Below, piece after piece: positions 1 through 5,503 of a DNA stretch of 10,000 nucleotides. The notes below the pieces were generated by a model, which searched no databases, had not been told where the DNA came from, and saw nothing but the letters and a program-made list of their open reading frames with translations. The position numbers were made by a program, and so were the translations under genes. How positions within the stretch are numbered: position 1 is the first letter of the stretch; every line of letters begins with the position of its first letter. Location of the stretch: contig NW_013652602.1 of NCBI RefSeq assembly GCF_000499385.1, positions 5,001-15,000 of the forward strand, in the 5' to 3' direction. This stretch comes from Eimeria necatrix (lineage: Eukaryota; Apicomplexa; Conoidasida; Eucoccidiorida; Eimeriidae).

Positions 1-560
1 GGCCCCCGGGGGCCCCTGGGGGCCCCCCGGGGGCCCCTGGGGGCCCCCCGGGGGCCCCTGGGGGCCCCCCGGGGCCCCGGGGGCCCCCGGGGCCTCGGGG
101 GCCCCCGGGGGCTCGAAGGCCCCCTGGTGCCTAGGGGGCCCCGGGCCTTTGGGGGCCCCTGGGGCCTCAAGACCTTCTGCAGCATTATTAGGGGCTTTTA
201 ATGCATTTGGGGGCCTCAGGGGCCCCCCTTCGAGCTCTTGCGGAGGTCTTGGGGGCCCCTGGGGGCCCTCGGGGGCCCTTAGAGACCCTGGGGGCCCCCC
301 CAGGGCCCCCTGAGGCCCCTGAGGGCCCCCAGGGGCCCCCAGGGGCCCCGGGGGCCCCTTAGGCGCAGAAAAGTCGGGGGCCCCTGGGGGCCCCAGAAGC
401 TCGGGGGCCCCCAAGTGCTCTAAAGGGCCCCGGGGCCCCAGGGGCCCCTGGGGCCCTGGGGGCCCCGGGGGCCCCCGGGGGTCAGGGGGCCCCTGGATCT
501 CGGGGGGCCCCTGGGGCCCAGGGGGCCCCCTAGGGTTTGGGGGCCCCTGGGGATCTGGGG
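1..560. repeat. GGGGCCCC-type palindromic GC-rich repeat domain, left
   Basis: Runs of four to six G followed by four to six C recur every 10-25 bases, often joined by a single T or A (GGGGGCCCCTGGGGGCC). At the left edge a 21-base unit is tandemly repeated. Each unit is self-complementary. The domain lies inside the minus-strand gene and codes for its Gly/Pro blocks. The same motif reappears at 6258-6560, 6764-7140, 8800-8910 and 9486-9950. Confidence 0.9.
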
Positions 561-666
561 ACTGGTGAGGGTCTTTGAGTTCATTCTTTTGGTTTTGTTT
601 TCTTTTTTCTGTTGCTGCTAAAGCTATGATTGCTGCGATGTCTATGAGGCGGTCTTTGGCAGCCAT
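1..666 (-). CDS. Gly/Pro-rich hypothetical protein, 5' part, runs off left edge
   Basis: On the minus strand an ATG at 666-664 opens a frame of 222 codons with no stop up to base 1, so the gene continues beyond the window. The start context is ACAATGG (A at -3, G at +4), and the first upstream in-frame stop is at 783-781 with no other in-frame ATG between. Residues 1-32 are of ordinary composition: a short hydrophobic stretch at 7-18 ([12 protein letters not shown]), then a Lys/Gln/Asn/Glu-rich part. From residue 33 the chain is dominated by GPP, GAP, PQGPP and PRGPP units coded by GGGGCCCC-type DNA, broken by less repetitive pieces such as [15 protein letters not shown] (154-168). At the left edge the heptad QGPPGGP repeats. 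It is collagen-like in composition but lacks a strict Gly-X-Y period, so I do not call it collagen. No family was recognised. The hydrophobic stretch is too short and too close to acidic residues for a confident signal peptide. A 5' exon joined at an AG near 706 is an alternative start. Confidence 0.66.
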   Translation of the reverse strand, partial: MAAKDRLIDIAAIIALAATEKRKQNQKNELKDPHQSPDPQGPPNPRGPPGPQGPPEIQGPPDPRGPPGPPGPQGPLGPRGPLEHLGAPELLGPPGAPDFSAPKGPPGPLGAPGGPQGPQGALGGPPGSLRAPEGPQGPPRPPQELEGGPLRPPNALKAPNNAAEGLEAPGAPKGPGPPRHQGAFEPPGAPEAPGAPGAPGGPQGPPGGPQGPPGGPQGPPGA

Positions 667-668
667 TG

Positions 669-672
<4 letters not shown>

Positions 673-708
<36 letters not shown>
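673..708. repeat. (GCT)12 tract just upstream of the minus-strand ATG
   Basis: Twelve perfect GCT units on the plus strand (AGC on the minus strand) end seven bases before the proposed start codon of the minus-strand gene. They lie in its 5' leader. If an exon is spliced in upstream they would be a Ser12 run, because the frame stays open up to 780. A length change here would not alter the protein if ATG 666 is the start. Confidence 0.9.
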
Positions 709-709
<1 letters not shown>

Positions 710-873
710 AAGTGACCCCGGGAGGCAGCAGCTTTAAATGGGACTTTGGGGCTTTTCGAAGAAGAAAAAACTTTTAAATATTATCAGAAAAAAGAAAAGA
801 AGAATTAATTAAAGAAAGGCAAACGTGGGGCCCCCGGGGAGGCCCCCCACCGCAGCCCTGACTCAAGAGTCCT

Positions 874-888
874 TGCTGCTGCTGCCGC

Positions 889-931
<43 letters not shown>
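874..931. repeat. CTG/CCG trinucleotide tract
   Basis: TGC/CTG repeats are interrupted by CCGCCG at about 885-890 and followed by an uninterrupted run at 891-931. The flanks have stops in several frames and no plausible exon is evident, so this is treated as non-coding. Confidence 0.88.
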
Positions 932-934
<3 letters not shown>

Positions 935-1041
935 TTTTAACTTCTTTGGAGTAAAATTAACGCAATAATTATAATTTTCAGCTTAAAAAAGAAGTAATTA
1001 AATTAATAATTCAACCTGGCAGAAAAGCCGGGCTGAGATCA

Positions 1042-1061
1042 TCAGGTGTCGATACACCTGA
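1042..1061. promoter_or_regulatory. Recurrent palindrome copy 1
   Basis: TCAGGTGTCGATACACCTGA has 8-bp perfect inverted arms (TCAGGTGT/ACACCTGA) around CGAT. It belongs to the AGGTGTACGTACACCT family seen at six other places in the window. It is followed by a GGGGGGCCCC block. Its function is unknown; a sequence-specific protein binding site is inferred. Confidence 0.55.
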
Positions 1062-1098
1062 CGGGGGGCCCCAGGTGCAGCGCCGAATGGGGGGCCCC

Positions 1099-1114
1099 CA
1101 GGTGTCGATATCTG
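1099..1114. promoter_or_regulatory. Recurrent palindrome copy 2, half decayed
   Basis: CAGGTGTCGATATCTG repeats the left half of copy 1 (CAGGTGTCGATA) exactly, but the right arm is degraded. It again directly abuts a GGGGGGCCCCC block, so copies 1 and 2 look like a local duplication of palindrome plus GC block. Confidence 0.4.
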
Positions 1115-1138
1115 CTCTAAAACGGCGTTTTAAATGAC

Positions 1139-1412
1139 CAAATTTAAATTAAATAAATCAATTTTAAATAAAACTTTTAAATTAATTCATTTAATTTGAA
1201 AAAGCACCGGAAAAAACGCTGAAACTGCAAGGTCACCTGACTCGGTGGATCTCGCTCAGCAAGCTGCGGAATCTTTTGTGATTCCTTCGGCGGAATTTGT
1301 TGAATTTGAAGTTTAATTGTCTTTAAATTGAATTCAATTTAATTTAAATTGACTTAATTTAACTCAATTTAATTTAATTTAATTTAATTTAATTTATTTT
1401 AATTCAAATTCA
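1139..1412. repeat. TTTAA/AATTT-rich low-complexity DNA
   Basis: Irregular AAATTTAAATT and AATTTAATTT units make up 1139-1195 and 1313-1412. The purest part, at about 1366-1398, is a run of the pentamer AATTT. No coding potential is seen. Confidence 0.8.
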
Positions 1413-1496
1413 TTGAAAAAACTCTTGAGGCGGCCTTTGGAGCTGCTGCAGAGGCGCCCGGTGTGCCAGCCAGCGCCGCCAGACGAAAAAGCAGAG

Positions 1497-1570
1497 GTTA
1501 GGGTTTAGAGTTTAGGATTTAGGGTTTAGGGTTTAGGGTTTAGGGTTTAGGGCCTAGGGTTTAGGGTTTA
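1497..1570 (+). repeat. Interstitial telomere-like array 1, TTTAGGG
   Basis: About ten tandem TTTAGGG heptamers lie on the plus strand, with variants TTTAGAG, TTTAGGA and CCTAGGG. The heptamer is the telomere unit expected of coccidians. It sits inside complex sequence, so this is an interstitial array and not a chromosome end. Confidence 0.92.
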
Positions 1571-1671
1571 CAAAGCGATACTAGACAGCACAAAGGGAAG
1601 AAGGGAGAGGAAAACCATGCATGAACTTACCCGCATTTTGCAGTGCCTTCATCATTGTTTTCGAAACCACG

Positions 1672-1757
1672 TTTGAGGGTTTAGGGTTTAGGGTTAAGGG
1701 TTTAGGGTTTAGGGTTTAGGGTTCAGGATTTAGCGTTTGGAGTCTAGCGTTTAGCGC
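1672..1757 (+). repeat. Interstitial telomere-like array 2, degenerating
   Basis: TTTAGGG units, with TTAAGGG and TTCAGGA variants, decay to the right into TTTAGCG and TCTAGCG units. The gradient suggests accumulated mutation at the array edge. Confidence 0.88.
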
Positions 1758-1784
1758 CTAGCTTCGTTGTGCCGTTGTTCCCCT

Positions 1785-1875
1785 TTTAGGGTTTAGGGTT
1801 TAGGGTTTAGGGTTTAGGGTTTAATGTTTAGGGTTTAGGGTTTAGGGTTTAGGGTTAAGGGTTTAGGGTTTAGAG
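1785..1875 (+). repeat. Interstitial telomere-like array 3, TTTAGGG
   Basis: About thirteen heptamers, mostly perfect, with variants TTTAATG, TTAAGGG and a terminal TTTAGAG. The array ends 33 bases before palindrome copy 3. The G-rich strand runs rightward, toward the AT-rich core. Confidence 0.92.
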
Positions 1876-1908
1876 TTCCCAATCCTTTAGAACGCTGAGG
1901 AGTCCTTG

Positions 1909-1924
1909 AGGTGTACGTACACCT
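1909..1924. promoter_or_regulatory. Recurrent palindrome copy 3, perfect
   Basis: AGGTGTACGTACACCT is a perfect 16-base palindrome and serves here as the family consensus. It marks the boundary between telomere-like array 3 and the AT-rich core. Confidence 0.6.
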
Positions 1925-2162
1925 GATTAACAGGCTCTCAGCGCAATTTTCTTTTCTTCTCAAAAGTCATTTTAATGATTTTTAAATTCTTTTGAGAAGA
2001 TATTTTAAATTCCAGAAAGTGTTTATTTATATTTTTAAAAGTATATAAAATTATACTTTTATAAATACTTTTGCAAATGGTAAGAATGCAATTTTTTATT
2101 TTTCGAACTTTAAGGAAATGCTTTTGGATATTTGTCAGAAGCAAGACTATTTGATCCGCATA

Positions 2163-2300
2163 AATCAACAATTTTCAATAAAAATAAATCAATTTATTTA
2201 TTTACTATATAAATAAATAAATAAATGAATAAATAGATAATAAATAAGTAGGTAAATAAATGATTAATAAATAAATAAATAGGTAAATAAATAAATACGC
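2163..2300. repeat. AAAT tetranucleotide repeats
   Basis: AAAT/TAAA units with GAAT, GATA and GGTA variants cover this stretch and both halves can pair around 2195-2205 (TTTATTTA with AAATAAATAAAT). No coding content. Confidence 0.85.
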
Positions 2301-2321
2301 GGAACATTTCTGCATGGGGTC

Positions 2322-2469
2322 CTTTATTTAGATTTTAAATAAATCACACAAAAGCAAATAAATACATTTAATGAATTTATTTTTGTTTTTCGTTATTTTT
2401 CTTCATTTGGACTTTAAATAAATCAAACAAAAGCAAATAAATATATTTTATGAATTTATTTTTATTTTC
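2322..2469. repeat. Two diverged tandem copies, 79-bp period
   Basis: Bases 2322-2390 recur at 2401-2469 at an offset of 79. Shared landmarks are CTTxATTTxGA, TTTAAATAAATCA, CAAAAGCAAATAAATA and TGAATTTATTTTT, with scattered substitutions. This is more specific than the surrounding microsatellites and reflects one duplication event. Confidence 0.82.
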
Positions 2470-2582
2470 CAATTGCATACATTCATATTTGATTGGAATT
2501 CCATTTAAAATTAAAAATATATATAAATATATATTTATATTTATACATTTATAAATAAGTGTTTGTATATATATAAAATTAA

Positions 2583-2586
<4 letters not shown>

Positions 2587-2618
<32 letters not shown>
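2587..2618. repeat. (AT)16 dinucleotide tract
   Basis: Sixteen perfect AT units, self-complementary, so hairpin or cruciform extrusion is possible. Confidence 0.93.
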
Positions 2619-2622
<4 letters not shown>

Positions 2623-2654
2623 GCATGAATAATAAGAATGCATTTGTTCTCTTG

Positions 2655-2778
2655 TATTAAATAAATAAAGTAAATTGAATAAATAAAACAAATAAAATAA
2701 ATAAAATAAACAAAATAAATAATATAAATAAAATAATAAAATAAATCAAATAAATATAATAAATATAATAAATAAATT
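2655..2778. repeat. AAATAA/AAATAAAAT repeats
   Basis: Irregular repeats of AAATAA with AAATAAAATAAA and AAATATAAT variants. Minus-strand reading gives only Phe/Ile/Leu repeats, treated as non-coding. Confidence 0.82.
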
Positions 2779-2816
2779 TAGCAGAAAGTCCCGGCAAAAA
2801 GAAACCAAATATTTGC

Positions 2817-2860
2817 GCATGCAGGTGTACGCACATTCCGAGTGTACGTACACCTGCGCA
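2817..2860. promoter_or_regulatory. Paired palindrome copies 4a and 4b, stem-loop
   Basis: Two copies of the motif face each other. AGGTGTACGCAC (2823-2834) is partly decayed, and GTGTACGTACACCT (2842-2855) keeps the full core. GCAGGTGTACG.AC at 2821-2834 pairs with 2844-2857 over 14 bp with one mismatch. GCATGC (2817-2822) abuts the left copy. Together they form a GC-richer island inside AT-rich DNA, which makes selective maintenance worth considering. Confidence 0.55.
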
Positions 2861-2865
2861 CACTA

Positions 2866-3275
2866 TTCAAATAATTACAATTACAACTATAATTATAATT
2901 GTAATTATAATTATAATTAATAAATATAATTATAATTATAATTATATTTATAATTATCATTCTAATGCTAATTCTGATAATTGTAATTATAATTATATTC
3001 ATCAGAATTAGAATTAGAATGATAATCATAATTATAATCTTAACGACAATTTTAGTTAGGATTAGAAGTAAAATTAGAACTAAAATTGCAATTATAATTA
3101 GAATTAGAATTATATTATAATTACAATTACAATTATAATTATAATTATAATTATAATTATAATTATAATTACAATTACAATTATAATTATAATTATAATT
3201 ATAATTATAATTGTAATTGTAATTGTAATATAATTCTAATTATAATTATAATTATAATTATAATTATATTAATCT
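2866..3275. repeat. AATTAT hexamer domain with long inverted repeats
   Basis: TAATTA/AATTAT, AATTAC and GAATTA hexamers make up the whole stretch. Two inverted repeats stand out. One has arms 2953-2978 and 3001-3026, matching at 25 of 26 positions around a 22-base loop. The other is longer and imperfect, about 3090-3150 against 3185-3250, where GAATTA, TTACAA and TAATTA units are mirrored in order. Non-coding. Confidence 0.85.
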
Positions 3276-3494
3276 TTATATTTCTAGTCAGAATTGCATT
3301 TATAAAATAATATTTACATTTGCGCAAATGCAAAAATTGCAAATCTAAAATTTGTTTTTTGAATTTATGGAGTTTTAAATGCGGAGAAATTTAAAGAAAT
3401 TAATTTCAGAAAAATAAAAATGAAATTTAATTCTTTTTTGTTTATTTGTTTTATTTTTATTTCCAAATTCTCTTTGTAATCCAGTCTGTCTAAA

Positions 3495-3723
3495 ATGGCA
3501 TTATTACTATTATTCTGTTATCATAATAGTAGTAATATTATTATTATTATTTTTATTATTATTTCAATATATTATATTATGTTATTCTTATTAGTATGTT
3601 ATATCACATCATATTATTATTATTATTACTACTACTATTATTATTGCATTATATTATATTATTATTATTATTATATTTTATCACATTATATTATTATTAT
3701 TATTGGTACTATTATTATTGTTA

Positions 3724-3772
<49 letters not shown>

Positions 3773-3898
3773 TATTATTACTATTATTGTCATCGCTATT
3801 ATCCTTATTATCGTTCTCATAATATTGCTATTACTATTATTATTATTATTATTATTGTTATTATTATTATTATTATTATTACTATGATTATGATTATG

Positions 3899-3939
<41 letters not shown>

Positions 3940-3945
3940 TAACAG
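3495..3945. repeat. (ATT)n trinucleotide domain
   Basis: ATT/TTA units with ACT, ATC and GTT variants; the purest runs are about 3727-3768, 3835-3880 and 3899-3938. The open frames give only poly-Ile, poly-Leu or poly-Tyr, depending on frame, and no other composition. They are rejected as genes. Confidence 0.88.
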
Positions 3946-4082
3946 CAAGTACAGATAATTAAAAGGAGAAGTAAACCGGCAAATGAACCTTTTGTGGTTT
4001 TAAAAGTCCTTTTGCATGCATTAAATTAAATTTATTTTCAAAAAAGAAAATCCAAAAAATGATTTATTTAAAACTTCCTCGT

Positions 4083-4117
4083 CCCGATGTTCCTGCATCG
4101 GGAGGTGTATGTACACT
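4083..4117. promoter_or_regulatory. Hairpin followed by palindrome copy 5
   Basis: CCCGATG (4083-4089) and CATCGGG (4096-4102) form a perfect 7-bp stem around TTCCTG. Directly after it comes AGGTGTATGTACACT (4103-4117), a copy of the recurrent palindrome with a central T for C and a changed last base. The pair marks the right boundary of the AT-rich core, 49 bases before the CCCTAAA arrays. Confidence 0.5.
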
Positions 4118-4165
4118 GGAAGTGCCTAGACGCGAAAGGTCTCAGGCAAAGACACTCGAGATTTG

Positions 4166-4231
4166 CCCTAAACTCTAAACCCTAAACCCTAAACCCTAAA
4201 CCCTAAACCCTTAACCCTAAACCCTAAACCT
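4166..4231 (-). repeat. Interstitial telomere-like array 4, CCCTAAA
   Basis: About nine heptamers in the CCCTAAA orientation, with CTCTAAA and CCTTAAC variants. The G-rich strand is the minus strand and runs leftward, toward the AT-rich core. This is the mirror of arrays 1-3. Confidence 0.92.
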
Positions 4232-4320
4232 TTAATTCTCTAGGTATACATTTAGGTATAAACATGTGTGGATGGCTATAAGCGCTACAGGCTTTAGATT
4301 TCATAACCTAATGAAGTTCG

Positions 4321-4404
4321 TAAACCCTCAACGTAAACCCTAAACCCTAAACCCTAAACCCTCGCAAATACCATGAACTCTAAACCCCAGACCCTAAACC
4401 CTAG
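4321..4404 (-). repeat. Interstitial telomere-like array 5, CCCTAAA, interrupted
   Basis: Two short CCCTAAA groups (4321-4362 and 4380-4402) are separated by an 18-base unrelated spacer. Variants include CCCTCAACG and CCCCAGA. Confidence 0.88.
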
Positions 4405-4650
4405 GTCATAAACTCTGGCGGTGAAAGAACTAATATATTCTGATTTTAAAAACCTTTTCATTCAAAAAGGGTTTTGGGAATTTCCAGAAAAGTGCAAAAA
4501 GATGAAAAGCATTTCTTGTGCTCGCGGTGGTCTGTGTTGTTGAGGTGTATGTACACCTCAGGCTTTGCATGCAACGACGAAAAGTTTTGAATTCTTTTGA
4601 AATATATTTTAATTTATTTTGAATTTAAAATGAAGAGGTAAAACTAGCAA
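4405..4650. other. Intergenic spacer holding palindrome copy 6
   Basis: AT-rich, without plausible exons. The only distinct elements are TGAGGTGTATGTACACCTCA (4541-4560, symmetric except for the central pair) and the octamer TGCATGCA at 4566-4573, six bases downstream. In other Apicomplexa TGCATGCA is a known ApiAP2 target; its use here is inferred. Confidence 0.5.
4541..4560. promoter_or_regulatory. Recurrent palindrome copy 6, 20 bases
   Basis: TGAGGTGTATGTACACCTCA has 9-bp inverted arms and one central mismatch. It is the longest-armed copy in the window. It lies 461 bases upstream of the ATG at 5022, so it could act on the plus-strand gene. Confidence 0.58.
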
Positions 4651-4655
4651 TTGAA

Positions 4656-4675
4656 CTGCAGCAGCAGCAGCAAAC

Positions 4676-4712
<37 letters not shown>
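4656..4712. repeat. CAG/CTG inverted pair
   Basis: Five CAG units (about 4659-4673), the spacer AAACA and about twelve CTG units (4677-4712) can fold into a near-perfect hairpin. The tract is upstream of the plus-strand gene and no exon is apparent. Confidence 0.85.
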
Positions 4713-4713
<1 letters not shown>

Positions 4714-4766
4714 CGGTGGCGGTCTGCGGCTGCATGGGCGCAGGAGGGGTTGTGAGTTGCGGGAAG

Positions 4767-4805
4767 CCCTAAACCCTAAACCCTAAACCCTAAACCCTAA
4801 ACCCT
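4767..4805 (-). repeat. Interstitial telomere-like array 6, CCCTAAA
   Basis: Five perfect heptamers plus a partial one, 217 bases before the proposed start codon. Confidence 0.92.
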
Positions 4806-4876
4806 CTTACTTTAAAAAATAAAGGGAATTAAATGGTGTTTTTCCCGTTTTAAAAACCCCAAACCCTCGGGGTGTT

Positions 4877-4903
4877 CAGCAGCAGCAGCAGCAGCAGCAG
4901 CAG
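4877..4903. repeat. (CAG)9 tract
   Basis: Nine perfect CAG units in the region upstream of the ATG at 5022. An AT-rich leader (about 4920-5021) follows. Confidence 0.9.
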
Positions 4904-5021
4904 CCGGTCCGGTTCGGCGATGATGGAGTTTTTCTTCGTTTTTTTGCATTTTTGAAAAATAAATCAAAACTCAATTATGTTTTATCATTTTTAATTCAAT
5001 TAATTCTTTTTTTCCTTCAAA

Positions 5022-5115
5022 ATGGTCTCCAATTGCCCCAAAGAAACCCCCCTGGGGGCCCTCCCCCCGGACCAGCTCCTCAGAACCCTCAGGTCCCTGC
5101 ACACAGCCAAACACG
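5022..5115 (+). CDS. Exon 1 with start codon
   Basis: ATG 5022-5024 lies in the context CAAAATGG (A at -3, G at +4), with in-frame stops upstream at 4992 and 5001. It codes 31 residues of ordinary composition starting MVSNCPKETP and including PPDQLLRTLRSLHTAKH, which looks like the start of a helix. The exon ends ACACG|GTGAGG. Without splicing the frame meets TAA at 5139 inside telomere-like repeats. Complex sequence ending at a good donor, just before simple repeats, supports a real exon. An earlier donor, CTCAG|GTCCC near 5090, is weaker. Confidence 0.6.
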
Positions 5116-5178
5116 GTGAGGCCCCAAACCCCAAACCCTAAACCCTAAACCCTAAGCCCTGAGGGCTGGGCCTCAAAG

Positions 5179-5233
<55 letters not shown>

Positions 5234-5452
5234 ATAGAAACGCCCTGCGCCGACTCCCGCAGCGGCTACAGGTTTTCCAGCTGCTGCTGCTTCCGCAGCA
5301 GCAGCAGCCGCTGCTGCTGCTTCAGCAGCAGCAGCAGCAGCAGCAGCCGCTGCTGCTGCCAGCAAGTGCAGCTATTTACGAGCTGGCCCTCAGTTTCGGT
5401 TTCTTCGCGCTGCTGCTGCACCTGTTGTTGCTGCTGCTGCTGCTGCATCTGT

Positions 5453-5503
<51 letters not shown>

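Larger units (their letters stand above)
781..1496. other. Non-coding spacer upstream of the minus-strand gene
   Basis: No convincing exon is seen. It holds a purine-rich AT stretch (781-826), a GC-rich island (827-870), a CTG tract (874-931), two copies of the recurrent palindrome (1042-1114), TTTAA-rich DNA (1139-1412) and a GC-richer end (1427-1496). A short stretch at 1240-1300 is of ordinary composition, with a 6-bp hairpin GGAATC/GATTCC at 1268-1285. No gene was recognised in it. Confidence 0.6.
1930..4080. other. Extremely AT-rich intergenic core
   Basis: About 2.15 kb made almost entirely of A and T, formed from successive microsatellite families listed separately. Predicted peptides across it (Lys/Ile/Asn/Tyr-rich or poly-Ile/Tyr) simply mirror the repeats, so I see no gene. 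Telomere-like arrays in opposite orientation flank it. It could be a scaffold or centromere-like segment, or just repeat-degenerated intergenic DNA; the sequence does not decide. Confidence 0.7.

Noticed and set aside
1225..1300. Segment resembling 5.8S rRNA (CGGTGGAT, then GCAAGCTGCGGAATC)
   Set aside because: A few short words recall eukaryotic 5.8S rRNA, but the order breaks down after about 50 bases, the conserved 3' half is missing and no 18S or 28S sequence flanks it.
1497..1875. A true chromosome end
   Set aside because: The arrays are short, degenerate, broken by spacers and followed by more than 8 kb of other sequence including genes.
1938..3029. Minus-strand frames in AAAT, AT and AATTAT repeats
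   Set aside because: Lys/Ile/Tyr-rich translations follow the repeats, with no conserved-looking segment or splice context.
3495..3958. Overlapping plus-strand frames of 120-130 codons
   Set aside because: They code only poly-Ile, Leu or Tyr from (ATT)n and lie in non-coding AT-rich DNA.
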